DNA of 40,000 nucleotides from an uncultured Alistipes sp. (GCA_910587675.1 CAJUMU010000016.1:1-40000); one strand, 5' to 3'; positions 22,638-31,891 are shown, counted from the stretch's first letter. Translations and numbers: made by a program. Notes: generated from the sequence alone by a model not told the origin.

Positions 22638-23945
22638 CTATGAGCGTATCGGCTCGTAAGGTATCTTGTAACGTTCGTCGAGCGTCAGGATGGCGTTCTC
22701 GTGCATGGCGCGGTCGGCCAGCAGCGCGAACTGCGAGGCGTAGTACGACTCTTCGAGCACCTTCGCGGGCTGCTTGCCCGTAATCACGGCGTGCGCGAAG
22801 GCCTCGATTATCTCTTTCGAGCCGTCGGCCTCGGCGCCGACGGTGCTTTCGCCCGAGTTGACCGTCACGTTGGGAGTGATGGGCAATCCGGGTGCCAGAG
22901 GGCTCGTCTCGGCCGCCCAACTGGTGCCCGCGAAAACCGAGTTGCTCATGATGCCGTTCTCGATCTGCGCCACCAGCCGGTGCATGCCGCTTCCCGCGGG
23001 CATAGGCTCGTCGCTGTAATAGAGCCCCGAGACCAGATCGATGGTTCCTTTCGAGCCGAGGATCTGTTCGCCCATGCCGAAGTGTTTGTTCGAGATTATC
23101 GACTCGAATGTCATGTTCACGCCGTTGGGGTAGGTGAATATCGCGCTCACGGTGTCGTACACGTCGCGCTCGTCCTCCTTCGTCCAGTGTATCAGATGGC
23201 CCGAACCCATCACCTGCTCGGGCAGCATGCCTAACGACCACGATCCGTTCTGCAACTGGTGGCAGGCCAATTCGGTCATCAGGCCGCGCGAATATTCGCC
23301 GTAAAGACGCCAGTTTATGCGACGCTCCAGCTCGGGCGAGGGGACGTCGCGGCGCCAGTTGTTGTTGCGATACCAATAGTTGCGCACGCCCACCACGTCG
23401 CCTATCCGGCCCTCGTGGATCATGCTCATCGCCTTGATGTATTTGGGGTCGAAGAGTCGCTGCTGACCTATGAGCAACACCCCGCCCAGCTCCTTGCGAC
23501 GCTCGTACACGCGCAGACAATCCTCCTGCGTGTAGGCCATCGCCTTTTCGCAGAAGACATGTTTGCCCGCCTCCATCGCGTCGAGCGTCATGGGGGCGTG
23601 GAGGTAGAGCGGCGTGGCGATGATTACGCCCTGCACGTCGCGGTCCTCCAGCAGACGGCGGTAGTCGTCGTAAAGTTTGGCCTCGGGATAGTATTGCGCC
23701 GCGTCCTCCAGATGGGGGCGGTAGTCGTCGCACAAGGCGACCACCTCGACGGAGGGCATCTGCAACAGATGTTTTATGTGGAATATACCGCGCGAGCCGG
23801 TGCCTATTACTCCTATGCGCGCCTTCTCGCCGCGCACCTCGCGTTTCGCTTCGTCGCTGCACGACTGCAACCACGGAAAGAGAGATAGAGCCATGCCCGC
23901 AAGGCTCATCTTGCCGCAGTCCGCCAAAAATTCTTTCCTGTTCAT
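22638..23945 (-). CDS. Gfo/Idh/MocA family oxidoreductase, exported
   Basis: 435 residues. A signal-like N-terminus (RKEFLADCGKMSLAGMALSLFPWLQSC) ends in a possible lipobox. The Rossmann dinucleotide-binding start IGVIGTGSRGIFHIKHLL lies at about 43-60. The motif CEKAMAY takes the place of the usual EKP (about 134-140). The C-terminal alpha/beta domain contains HQLQNGSW and GSKGTIDLVSGLYYSDEP. These NAD(P)-linked enzymes oxidise or epimerise sugars; exported members in Bacteroidota sit with DUF1080 genes in 3-keto-glycoside routes, and a DUF1080 gene lies 1.2 kb upstream in the same run. Substrate unknown. Confidence 0.9.
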   Translation of the reverse strand: MNRKEFLADCGKMSLAGMALSLFPWLQSCSDEAKREVRGEKARIGVIGTGSRGIFHIKHLLQMPSVEVVALCDDYRPHLEDAAQYYPEAKLYDDYRRLLEDRDVQGVIIATPLYLHAPMTLDAMEAGKHVFCEKAMAYTQEDCLRVYERRKELGGVLLIGQQRLFDPKYIKAMSMIHEGRIGDVVGVRNYWYRNNNWRRDVPSPELERRINWRLYGEYSRGLMTELACHQLQNGSWSLGMLPEQVMGSGHLIHWTKEDERDVYDTVSAIFTYPNGVNMTFESIISNKHFGMGEQILGSKGTIDLVSGLYYSDEPMPAGSGMHRLVAQIENGIMSNSVFAGTSWAAETSPLAPGLPITPNVTVNSGESTVGAEADGSKEIIEAFAHAVITGKQPAKVLEESYYASQFALLADRAMHENAILTLDERYKIPYEPIRS

Positions 23946-24009
23946 CGTTATTTAAGTGTAGTTTTTTCGGTTGTGTTTTGTCGGAGCCGACATAATCTCG
24001 GCTCGATGT

Positions 24010-24888
24010 CTATCTGCGGCCTATGCGGTATATCTCGCATCCGCCGCCGTCGCGGCACCAAAGCTCCAATGCCGCGTATCCTTCGTATTGCGCCATGACG
24101 GCTTCGCGTTTGGCCCTCGGGGCGGCGTAGAGCGCAGTCGAAAGCACCTCGGCCACCAGCGCGGAACGCCCCTCGACCGCTATCAACTCGTCGCCGGCCA
24201 CCGCCGCGCCCGTCATGGGGTTGACGATGTGGTACTCGCCGCGCAAGGAACGCCCCGATACCGACAGCGCGCTGTCGCGCAAGCGGAATTCGTGCGCCGC
24301 GACCGACTGTATCTTCGTGTGTTCCACACCTATGGCCCACCACTCGCCGTAAGGGTGACGCCCCAAGGCCGCTACCGAGCTGTTGCCGAAGTTCAGCACT
24401 CCGTTCTCGACGCCCGCGTCGACCGCGAGCCGCCGCGCGCGCTCCAGCGCATAGCCTTTGGCGAATCCCCCGAGGTCCAGCCGCACGTCGTCGCACGCGA
24501 GTCGCACCGTGTGCGCCGCGGGGTCGAGCATGCAGCTCGCCCTGCCCGCCGCGGCCGCGCTCGTCGAGGTGGCGATGTCGAAATAACCTCCCGTGCCTCG
24601 CCGAAACGCCTCGCAGAGTTCCAAGGCCATGAACAACTCGTCGTCCACGGCGACTGCCTCCCGAGCTCCGCGCGCGTTGACCACCGCCAGAGGACTCGTG
24701 TCGTCGAAGCGGTTGAAAAGGCGTTCGAGCGACTTCACCTCGGCCTCGATGCCGTCGGCCAGCTCGCGCGCCCGCTCCTCGTCGATGTCGGTCACGACCG
24801 TCTCGATGCGGGTGTGCATGGCGTAAAAGCCCGCGTATGCCACGGGGTGGTCGGGATTCTTGTCGCTGTATCGGAACTCCGAAGCCAT
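24010..24888 (-). CDS. apbE: FAD:protein FMN transferase (ApbE family)
   Basis: 292 residues. ApbE signatures are clear: YAMHTRIETVV near the N-terminus, LERLFNRFDDTSPLAVVN (about 54-71), RLDLGGFAKGYALER (about 138-152), the metal/flavin region HIVNPMTGAAV (about 219-229) and SALVAEVLSTALYA. The enzyme attaches FMN to a Thr or Ser of target proteins. No secretion signal is evident, while many ApbE are lipoproteins; the N-terminus MASEFRYSDKNPDHP is odd. It lies 10 bases after the 2TM gene and 64 bases before the Gfo/Idh/MocA gene; its target is not in view. Confidence 0.9.
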   Translation of the reverse strand: MASEFRYSDKNPDHPVAYAGFYAMHTRIETVVTDIDEERARELADGIEAEVKSLERLFNRFDDTSPLAVVNARGAREAVAVDDELFMALELCEAFRRGTGGYFDIATSTSAAAAGRASCMLDPAAHTVRLACDDVRLDLGGFAKGYALERARRLAVDAGVENGVLNFGNSSVAALGRHPYGEWWAIGVEHTKIQSVAAHEFRLRDSALSVSGRSLRGEYHIVNPMTGAAVAGDELIAVEGRSALVAEVLSTALYAAPRAKREAVMAQYEGYAALELWCRDGGGCEIYRIGRR

Positions 24889-24898
24889 GCCGCGCCGA

Positions 24899-25129
24899 TT
24901 ATTTCGAGAGTCGGCGAAGCACGTACCACGCTATGCGCAGCAGCATCGTGAGTCCGTAAAGCAGCAGCGAGGTGACCGTCACGTAACCCAATTGCGTGAA
25001 CACTTCGTACCACGGGGTCGCGAAGCGTATGATGGCCGCCCAGTTGATGATGTTGGCCACGGCGAAGCACGCGAGCCATATCGTGAGTTCGCGGCGTTTC
25101 GTTCGGGCCGATATAACGGTATCTTTCAT
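24899..25129 (-). CDS. Small two-helix membrane protein
   Basis: 76 residues. Two transmembrane helices are visible: LTIWLACFAVANIINWAAIIRFAT (about 15-38) and YVTVTSLLLYGLTMLLRIAWYVL (about 49-71), with a basic N-terminus and RRLSK tail. It lies 12 bases after the DUF1080 gene and 10 bases before apbE. Its place suggests a partner of ApbE, or of the flavin protein it acts on, but no family name is secure. Confidence 0.8.
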   Translation of the reverse strand: MKDTVISARTKRRELTIWLACFAVANIINWAAIIRFATPWYEVFTQLGYVTVTSLLLYGLTMLLRIAWYVLRRLSK

Positions 25130-25141
25130 GGCGTTGCGTGG

Positions 25142-26473
25142 TTAGAGTTCGCGGATTTTCAGATTGCGGTAGTGTACCTCGTCGTTGTGGTCCTGCAAAA
25201 GGATGTGTCCCTCGCGGTCGGCGGCGAAGTTCTTCACCTTGGCGAATTTGCTGTGCGACACGATGGTGTTCCACATTTGGTTGCTGCGCTCGTATTCGAG
25301 TATCTTCTTGCCGTTGAGCCAGTGCTCGACGCGGTTGCCGCGCACGACGATGCGCGCCGTGTTCCAGCCGCGTTTGTCGGTCAGTTTCCAGCCCTCGGCG
25401 GGGATGAGGTCGTACAGCGAGCCGAGACGACGGTTGCCGTTGAAGCCCATCTTGGCGTCGGGGTGGTTCTCGTCGTCGAGGATCTGGTATTCGCAACCTA
25501 TGCTGCCGTTGGAGTTGATGAAGTATTTGATTCCGCTGTTGGCTCCCTCGGTTATCTTGAAGTCGATCGAGAGCTCGAAATCGGTGTACATCTTTTCGGT
25601 TATGATGTCGCCTGCGCCCGACTTGGGGGTGATGACCAGCTCGCCGCCGTCGGTCTTCCAGCCTTTGGCCATGTCGCCGCGACCCAAGCTGCGCCACCCC
25701 TCGAGGTCGCGTCCGTTCCAAAGCAGCCGCCATCCCTGCTCCGCCTCGCGGGGCGAGATGGTGTTGGCTACGTAATTCTTCTGTTCGATGGCGCGGCTCT
25801 CGGGCGTGAGGTCGTTTTGCAGATCGGCGGTTTTGATGCGTATGTCGCGCCAGCGCACGCTCTTGCCCTCCAAGGCTTTGTTGTCGCCTATGCTGTGGAC
25901 TTGCAGGGCGATGAAACCCTCGCTGTCGGCGTCGTCCAGAATGTCGACCGTCGGAATGCCGTTGAGCCACACGCGGATGGAGTTGCCCACGGCCTCGATG
26001 CGCACCTTATTCCAATCGTCGTGGCGGAACGCCTTTCGGGCTTCGGGTTCGTTCTCCAACGAGTAGAGCCACCCGCGGCGCGCCTCGTCGTATATTCCTG
26101 CGTTGCCTGTTGCCGACGCGGGATCGATCTCGTACTGATAGCCGTACACGCGACCCTCTTGATAGTCGGGGCGCGACTGGCTGCGGAACTGTATGCCCGA
26201 GTTCACCCCTTCGTCGACCTTGTATTCGAGTTCGAGGATGAAATCGCCGTAACGCTCCTTCGTCGCGAGGAATGTGTTGGGGGCGCCGAGGGTGCTCACG
26301 CCCACGATGGCTCCATCCTCCACGCGGTACTTCGCTTCGCCGTTGAGTTTGGTCCATCCCTTCAGGTTGCGGCCGTTGAACAGCGATACCCAGCCGTCTC
26401 TCTTCTCGGCTCCCGCTCGGGCGGATGCGACGACGCCCGCGAGCAGTAGGGCCGTAATTAAAAGTCTCTTCAT
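25142..26473 (-). CDS. DUF1080 double-domain protein (3-keto-disaccharide hydrolase family)
   Basis: 443 residues. Signal peptide MKRLLITALLLAGVVASARA, then two concanavalin-like DUF1080 domains: about 25-225 (WVSLFNGRNLKGWTKLNG..., DFILELEYKVDEGVNSGIQFRSQ, WNKVRIEAVGNSIRVWLNGIP) and about 245-443 (WRLLWNGRDLEGWRSLG..., DFELSIDFKITEGANSGIKYFIN, WNTARIVVRGNRVEHWLNGKKILEYE, ending LQDHNDEVHYRNLKIREL). The family includes 3-keto-disaccharide hydrolases and 3-keto-glycoside lyases/hydratases of Bacteroidota. Periplasmic. It lies 79 bases after kdsD and upstream of the 2TM, apbE and Gfo/Idh/MocA genes. Confidence 0.93.
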   Translation of the reverse strand: MKRLLITALLLAGVVASARAGAEKRDGWVSLFNGRNLKGWTKLNGEAKYRVEDGAIVGVSTLGAPNTFLATKERYGDFILELEYKVDEGVNSGIQFRSQSRPDYQEGRVYGYQYEIDPASATGNAGIYDEARRGWLYSLENEPEARKAFRHDDWNKVRIEAVGNSIRVWLNGIPTVDILDDADSEGFIALQVHSIGDNKALEGKSVRWRDIRIKTADLQNDLTPESRAIEQKNYVANTISPREAEQGWRLLWNGRDLEGWRSLGRGDMAKGWKTDGGELVITPKSGAGDIITEKMYTDFELSIDFKITEGANSGIKYFINSNGSIGCEYQILDDENHPDAKMGFNGNRRLGSLYDLIPAEGWKLTDKRGWNTARIVVRGNRVEHWLNGKKILEYERSNQMWNTIVSHSKFAKVKNFAADREGHILLQDHNDEVHYRNLKIREL

Positions 26474-26552
26474 TTAGGTGGTTTTTTTGTGGTTTTTATT
26501 GTGGATTTGTTTATGTGTCCGAGTCGTCGGCAGCCGTATCTCGCGGCGGCGC

Positions 26553-27518
26553 TTACAGTTTTATGTCGTATATCTGTATCACGCCGCGCAACACTCCCTC
26601 GTCGTCGGTGACCAGCAGCGAGTTGATCTTGTGCCGCGTCATCATCTTCTCGGCCTCGATGAGCTTCGCCCCCACGCCGATGGTCTTGGGCGAGCGGGTG
26701 GCTATGTCGATGGCGCGTATGTTGAAGAACTCGGCTTGGCGGCTCTCCATCGCGCGGCGTATGTCGCCGTCGGTCACTATGCCCTCGATTCGGTCGCCGT
26801 CGAGAATTATTATCATGCCTAACCCTCCGCGGCTCATGGTGTGGATCATGTCGGTCGCGGCGCAATCGGGCGATACTATGGGCAGGTCGTGGCTGCGCAT
26901 AACGTTGCCCACGGTCATAAGCAGGCGTCGGCCGAGGCTGCCGCCCGGGTGCAGACGCGCGAAGTCGAGCGACGTGAAGTCGCGGGCCTTCATGAGCGCC
27001 ACGGCGAGCGCGTCGCCCAAAGCTATCTGCGCCGTCGTGGAGGTCGTGGGGGCGAGGTGGAGTATGCAGGCCTCCTCCTCCACCGCCACGTCGAGGTGTA
27101 TGTCGGAGTTTTTGGCCAGCGTCGATTCGGCGTTGCCCGTCATCGATATCAGCACGTTGCCGTTGGAGTGGATGAACGGTACGATCTTCAGCACCTCGTC
27201 CGTCTCGCCCGAGTAGGAGAGCGCGAGCACCACATCGCCCGTCGAAATCATTCCCAGATCGCCGTGAAACGCCTCGCCCGGGTGCAGGAAGAAACTCGGC
27301 GTGCCCGTGCTGGCCAGCGTGGCGGCTATCTTGCGCCCCACGAGTCCCGATTTGCCCATTCCCGTTATTATCAGTTTGCCGCGGCACTCCAGAATGCGGT
27401 CGACGGCCGATACGAACTTTTCGTCTATGGAGTCCGCCATGCGTCCCAGCGCGGCGGACTCTATCCGCAGCGTTCTGCGCGCGAGATCGAGTATCTCTTT
27501 AGAAGATAGCGAGTTCAT
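26553..27518 (-). CDS. kdsD: Arabinose-5-phosphate isomerase (KpsF/GutQ family)
   Basis: 321 residues. The SIS sugar isomerase domain spans about 35-180 (GKLIITGMGKSGLVGRKIAATLASTGTPSFFLHPGEAFHGDLGM, SYSGETDE). Two CBS domains follow (about 205-321: MRSHDLPIVSPDCAATDMIHTMSRGGLGMIIIL, and RSPKTIGVGAKLIEAEKMMTRHKINSLLVTD). It makes arabinose-5-phosphate from ribulose-5-phosphate for KDO, the inner-core sugar of LPS. It lies in one run with kdsB and kdsA, 134 bases after kdsA. Confidence 0.95.
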   Translation of the reverse strand: MNSLSSKEILDLARRTLRIESAALGRMADSIDEKFVSAVDRILECRGKLIITGMGKSGLVGRKIAATLASTGTPSFFLHPGEAFHGDLGMISTGDVVLALSYSGETDEVLKIVPFIHSNGNVLISMTGNAESTLAKNSDIHLDVAVEEEACILHLAPTTSTTAQIALGDALAVALMKARDFTSLDFARLHPGGSLGRRLLMTVGNVMRSHDLPIVSPDCAATDMIHTMSRGGLGMIIILDGDRIEGIVTDGDIRRAMESRQAEFFNIRAIDIATRSPKTIGVGAKLIEAEKMMTRHKINSLLVTDDEGVLRGVIQIYDIKL

Positions 27519-27652
27519 TGATGTTCAGGTCTTTTGTTATATTAACGTACCAATTTGAATGTACGGCGGTATCTTATCCGTCGGTCGTCGGCCGCGTTTG
27601 CGGAGCCGGACCTCCCATAGCCGCGTTCGGCCGCTTCGCTCCGCCGCGGGGT

Positions 27653-28414
27653 TTACAGCAGTGTCCCGACGACGCTTTCCAACTCGTCCAGACGCAGCAT
27701 GTTGGGGCCGTCGCTCAACGCCTCGTCGGGCGAGGGGTGCACTTCGAAAAAGTATCCGTTGGCTCCGAACGCCTTGGCCGCCGCGGCCATCGCGGGCACG
27801 AATTCGCGGTTGCCGCCCGTCTTGCCTCCCGCGGCGCCCGGGCGCTGCACGCTGTGGGTGCAGTCCATGATGACGGTGGGGGCCGTTCGGCGCATGTCGG
27901 CTATGTTGCGGAAATCGACCACGAGGTTGTTGTATCCGAACATGTTGCCGCGCTCTGTGAGCCACACCTCCGCGGCGCCCGACTTCACGGCCTTCTCGTA
28001 AGGATACTTCATATCCTCGCCCGAGAGGAATTGCGCCTTTTTGATGTTCACCGTGCGTCCCGTCTTCGCCGCGGCCGTCAGCAGATCGGTCTGGCGGCAG
28101 AGGAAAGCGGGAATCTGTATTACGTCGGCCACCTCGCCTGCGGGAGCCGCCTGATAAGCCTCGTGAATGTCGGTGCAGATGCGAAGTCCCCATTTCGACT
28201 TCACGTCGGCCAGCATACGCAAACCGAGCTCCATGCCCGGGCCGCGATACGATCCCAACGAGGTGCGGTTGGCCTTGTCGAACGAGGCTTTGAATATTAT
28301 GTCGATGCCCAGACGGCGGTTTATCTCGACTAATCTGCGAGCTACCTCGTCGAGCAGCTCTGCCGACTCTATGACGCAAGGTCCTGCTATGAATTTGGGG
28401 TTCATTCCATTCAA
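27653..28414 (-). CDS. kdsA: 3-deoxy-8-phosphooctulonate synthase
   Basis: 253 residues. KdsA hallmarks are the TIM-barrel motifs FIAGPCVIESAELL (about 8-21), IIFKASFDKANRTSLGSYRGPGMELG (about 38-63), ICTDIHE, QIPAFLCRQTDLL, NIKKAQFLSGEDM, EVWLTERG, VIMDCTHSVQRPG and EVHPSPDEALSDGPNML. The enzyme condenses phosphoenolpyruvate with arabinose-5-phosphate. Both the DxxH metal region and the RxGPG motif are present. It starts 9 bases after the kdsB stop. Confidence 0.97.
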   Translation of the reverse strand: MNGMNPKFIAGPCVIESAELLDEVARRLVEINRRLGIDIIFKASFDKANRTSLGSYRGPGMELGLRMLADVKSKWGLRICTDIHEAYQAAPAGEVADVIQIPAFLCRQTDLLTAAAKTGRTVNIKKAQFLSGEDMKYPYEKAVKSGAAEVWLTERGNMFGYNNLVVDFRNIADMRRTAPTVIMDCTHSVQRPGAAGGKTGGNREFVPAMAAAAKAFGANGYFFEVHPSPDEALSDGPNMLRLDELESVVGTLL

Positions 28415-28423
28415 GTTTTCAAA

Positions 28424-29176
28424 TTATTCCCTCGTACGCAAAAACTCCTCGGCGCGCGCCAGATCCTCGGGGGTGTCTATCCCCACGGTCTCGATGTCGG
28501 TGATTCCCACGCCGATCTTGTATCCGTTCTCCAACCAGCGCAACTGTTCGAGCGATTCGGCTCTCTCCAGCGACGACTGCGGCAGCGAGGTCACCTCGCG
28601 CAGCGCGTCGCGGCGGAACGCGTACATGCCTATATGTTTATAAAAGGTATGGCGCGCGAGCCACTCGCTCCGCTCCACGCCGCGCAGGTAGGGTATTACC
28701 GAACGTGAAAAGTATATCGCCCGCGACTCGTTGTCTATAACCACTTTCGGCGAGTTGGGGTTCTCCAGCGCCTCTATGCCGTCGCTCGGGGCGAAGGGCT
28801 TCACCAACGTCGCTATGTCGGTGCTCTCGTCGTCGAAACAGGCCGTGAGGGCGCGTATCTGCGACGGCGAGATGAAGGGTTCGTCGCCCTGCACGTTCAC
28901 CACCACGTCGTACTCCCCGCCGATGAGGCAGTATGCCTCGTAACAGCGGTCGGTGCCGCTGCGATGGTCGGGCGAGGTTATTACGGCCCGCCCGCCGAAC
29001 GCCTCCACCGCTTCGGCTATGCGCCGATCGTCGGTCGCCACCGCCACGTCGTCGATAACTCGGCTTACCTGCTCCCACACGCGTCGTATGACCGTTTTGC
29101 CGCCCAGTATGGCCAGCGGCTTGCCCGGGAATCGCGTCGATGCGTAACGCGCGGGAATGATCGCAATGACTTTCAT
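28424..29176 (-). CDS. kdsB: 3-deoxy-manno-octulosonate cytidylyltransferase
   Basis: 250 residues. KdsB motifs are IIPARYASTRFPGKPLAILGGKTVIRRVWEQ (about 6-36), VAVATDDRRI, SPDHRSGTDRCYEA, VVNVQGDEPF, AIYFSRSVIPY, FYKHIGMYAFRRDAL and SLEQLRWLENGYKI. It activates KDO with CTP to CMP-KDO in the cytoplasm. With kdsA and kdsD it gives most of the pathway; kdsC, the phosphatase step, is not in the window. It starts 4 bases after the lon stop. Confidence 0.97.
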   Translation of the reverse strand: MKVIAIIPARYASTRFPGKPLAILGGKTVIRRVWEQVSRVIDDVAVATDDRRIAEAVEAFGGRAVITSPDHRSGTDRCYEAYCLIGGEYDVVVNVQGDEPFISPSQIRALTACFDDESTDIATLVKPFAPSDGIEALENPNSPKVVIDNESRAIYFSRSVIPYLRGVERSEWLARHTFYKHIGMYAFRRDALREVTSLPQSSLERAESLEQLRWLENGYKIGVGITDIETVGIDTPEDLARAEEFLRTRE

Positions 29177-29180
29177 GACT

Positions 29181-31607
29181 CTATTTTTTCAGTGCGAGAT
29201 CCAGCACCTCGCCGATCATTCTCACGTAACGGAACGTAAGGCCCTCGACGTAGCTCGGCTTGATCTCCTCGACATCTTTTCTGTTGTCTTCGCACAATAT
29301 CAATTCGGTGATTCCCGCGCGCTTGGCCGCCAGAATCTTCTCCTTGATGCCGCCCACGGGCATAACGCGTCCGCGCAGGGTCATCTCGCCCGTCATGGCT
29401 ATGCGTTCTCGCACCTCGCGGCCCGTGAATGCCGACACGATGGAGGTCACCATCGTGATTCCCGCCGACGGACCGTCCTTGGGGATGGCGCCCTCGGGCA
29501 CGTGCACGTTGATGTTGTTCTTCTCGAACTTGGCGGGATCGATTCCCAGCTCGTCGTGGTGCGCCTGCACCCACTCGTAAGCTATCGTCGCCGACTCCTT
29601 CATCACATCGCCGAGGTTGCCCGTGAGGCTCAGCGCGCCCTTGCCCGGGGTGAGCACCGATTCGATGTAGAGTATGTCGCCGCCGACCGAGGTCCACGCC
29701 AGTCCCGTCACCACGCCGATCATGCCGGCTATCTCGTACTCGTCGTTGCGGAACTTGGGCTTGCCCAGCACCTTCTCCACGTCGGCCTCCGTGAATTCGG
29801 GGGCGAAAGCCTCCTCGAAGGCTATGTTCTTGGCGCGGGCGCGGGCCAGCTTGGCTATGTTCTTGTCGAGCGAGCGCACGCCCGATTCGCGGGTGTACTC
29901 CGCTATGATCTTTTGCAGTACGGGTTCGGTGAGGATCATTTCGCCCTCGTTTATTCCGTGCGCCTCGCGCTGCTTGCGCACCAGATGCTCGTCGGCGATG
30001 CGTATCTTGTCCTCAAGAATATATCCGGGTATGTTTATCATCTCCATGCGGTCGCGCAGGGCGGGATTTATGGCTCCCACGTCGTTGGCCGTGGCGATGA
30101 AGAGCACCTTCGAGAGGTCGTACTCCGTATCGAGGTAGTTGTCGTGGAACGTGGTGTTCTGCTCGGGGTCGAGCACCTCCAACAACGCGCTCGACGGGTC
30201 GCCGTGGTTGCTTACCGTTATCTTGTCCACCTCGTCGAGTATGATTACGGGGTTCGACGATCCGCAACGCTTGATGGTCTGGATTATGCGGCCCGGCATG
30301 GCGCCTATGTAGGTGCGGCGGTGTCCGCGAATCTCCGACTCGTCGTGCAGACCTCCGAGCGATATGCGTCCGAACTTGCGTCCGAGGGCCGTGGCCACCG
30401 AACGCCCGAGCGACGTTTTACCCACTCCCGGGGGGCCGTAAAGGCAGAGTATGGGCGATTTGAGGTCGCCTTTGAGCTTTATGACTGCCAAATGCTCCAG
30501 TATGCGGTCCTTCACCTCCTCCAGTCCGAAGTGGTCGTCGTCCAACTGTTTGCGGGCGCACTCCATGTCGAGGTTGTCTTTCGTGACGTCGTTCCACGGC
30601 AATTCGAGCATCAGTTGCAGATAGGTCATCTGCACCGAATACTCGGCCACGGCGGGGTTTAGACGCTCCACCTTCGCGAGTTCCTTCTCGAAGAGCTCGC
30701 CCACCTCCTCGGGCCAATTCTTCTTGGCCGCGGCCTCGCGCATCTGGTCGATCTCGGCGTCGGAGCTGTCGCCCAGCTCGTCCTGAATGGTGCGCATCTG
30801 CTGTTGCAGATAGTAGTCGCGCTGCTGCTTGTCGATCTCGTGTTTGACCTTCTCCTGTATCTCGTTCTTCAATTCGGCCATCTGCTGCTCGCGGACGAGT
30901 ATCTCGAGCAGCTTGCGGGCGCGCGCCAGCAGCCCGGGGGCCTCCAACAGCGCCTGACGGTCGTCGTCGGTGAAGTCCATGTTCGAGCATACGAAGTTTA
31001 TGAGTCCCCGCTGCGAATCGATGTTCTTTATCGCGAACACGGCCTCCTTGGGCATCGAAGGCGATATGTTGATGATGTTCAGAGCCACTTCGCGCACCGA
31101 GTCGACCAGCGCCTTGAACTCCACGTTGGTCTCGTCGGGCTGCGAGTCGCGCAACGTGCGCACCGAAGCCTTCAGGTAGGGTTCCGATTGCAGGTATTCG
31201 CCTATCTCGATCTTCTCCAGTCCGCTCAGTATGACGGTCAGGTTGCCGTTGGGCATCTCCAGAATCTTTATGATGCGCGCCGCAGTGCCGACCTTGTACA
31301 TGTCGTCGGGCGAGGGGACCTCCACGTCGCTTTCGCGCTGGAGCACCGCGCCGAGCAGTCCGCCCGAGGCGTGCACGTCGCGGACGAGCTTGATGCTCTT
31401 CTCGCGACCTACCGTGATGGGCGTTATGGCGCCCGGGAAGAGCACCGAGCTGCGCAGCGAAAGGATGGGCAGCGACTCGGGCACGTTCACGTTCTCCACG
31501 GGTTCGTCGCCCGCGGTGATGATCGGCACCACCTGATGTCTGCCGTCCAGCAGATCGGGCAGCGTTTCGAAATCGGTCAAATCGATATTATCTTTCTTTT
31601 TACTCAT
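29181..31607 (-). CDS. lon: ATP-dependent protease Lon (LonA)
   Basis: 808 residues. The N-terminal LON substrate-binding domain (about 45-240) is followed by a coiled helical segment, then the AAA+ module with Walker A GPPGVGKTS (about 391-399) and Walker B VIILDEVDK. The Ser-Lys protease domain has the nucleophile Ser in DGPSAGITM (about 712) and Lys in GGIKEKILAAKRAG (about 755). It degrades misfolded and regulatory proteins in the cytoplasm. It heads the train of KDO and envelope genes, 4 bases before kdsB, with a near-consensus promoter upstream, so stress or growth control of lon would extend to kdsB-kdsA-kdsD. Confidence 0.97.
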   Translation of the reverse strand: MSKKKDNIDLTDFETLPDLLDGRHQVVPIITAGDEPVENVNVPESLPILSLRSSVLFPGAITPITVGREKSIKLVRDVHASGGLLGAVLQRESDVEVPSPDDMYKVGTAARIIKILEMPNGNLTVILSGLEKIEIGEYLQSEPYLKASVRTLRDSQPDETNVEFKALVDSVREVALNIINISPSMPKEAVFAIKNIDSQRGLINFVCSNMDFTDDDRQALLEAPGLLARARKLLEILVREQQMAELKNEIQEKVKHEIDKQQRDYYLQQQMRTIQDELGDSSDAEIDQMREAAAKKNWPEEVGELFEKELAKVERLNPAVAEYSVQMTYLQLMLELPWNDVTKDNLDMECARKQLDDDHFGLEEVKDRILEHLAVIKLKGDLKSPILCLYGPPGVGKTSLGRSVATALGRKFGRISLGGLHDESEIRGHRRTYIGAMPGRIIQTIKRCGSSNPVIILDEVDKITVSNHGDPSSALLEVLDPEQNTTFHDNYLDTEYDLSKVLFIATANDVGAINPALRDRMEMINIPGYILEDKIRIADEHLVRKQREAHGINEGEMILTEPVLQKIIAEYTRESGVRSLDKNIAKLARARAKNIAFEEAFAPEFTEADVEKVLGKPKFRNDEYEIAGMIGVVTGLAWTSVGGDILYIESVLTPGKGALSLTGNLGDVMKESATIAYEWVQAHHDELGIDPAKFEKNNINVHVPEGAIPKDGPSAGITMVTSIVSAFTGREVRERIAMTGEMTLRGRVMPVGGIKEKILAAKRAGITELILCEDNRKDVEEIKPSYVEGLTFRYVRMIGEVLDLALKK

Positions 31608-31626
31608 AGTTGCATTGTTTCAACCT

Positions 31627-31659
31627 GCAAATATAATCATTTTCGCCCACTTGCACAAT
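31627..31659 (-). promoter_or_regulatory. lon promoter
   Basis: On the minus strand TTG (31658-31656), a 20-base spacer and TATATTTGC (31635-31627) lie just before the ATG at 31607. A good Bacteroidota promoter with a very short leader; no inverted repeat for heat-shock control is seen. The rest of 31660-31857 shows no feature. Confidence 0.7.
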
Positions 31660-31857
31660 ATATAAATGCGCGAAGCGCGGTTCGCGGCGGGCGGCCGTAT
31701 AAAATATACGTTCGTTCGACCTCTTTCGGTATGTCTCGGAACGTCGAATTTCATACTGCTTCAAATCTCTTGCTAAAATTCGCCGAATCCGTCGGCAATC
31801 TCGTCGTGTCGCCGTCGGCGGATCGACCGAAGCCCTCTCCCGTCGCAAAAACGAAAC

Positions 31858-31891
31858 GACCGAAATCCCGTTCGACGGCGGAATTTCGGTC
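31858..31891 (-). terminator. Terminator after the dipeptidyl peptidase gene
   Basis: GACCGAAAT (31858-31866) pairs with ATTTCGGTC (31883-31891) around a 16-base loop; on the minus strand GTTTCGTTTTTG follows. It ends the peptidase transcript. Confidence 0.7.

Noticed and set aside
27519..27652. kdsC in the gap between kdsA and kdsD
   Set aside because: The gap is 134 bases with no HAD-type motif; far too short for the phosphatase.
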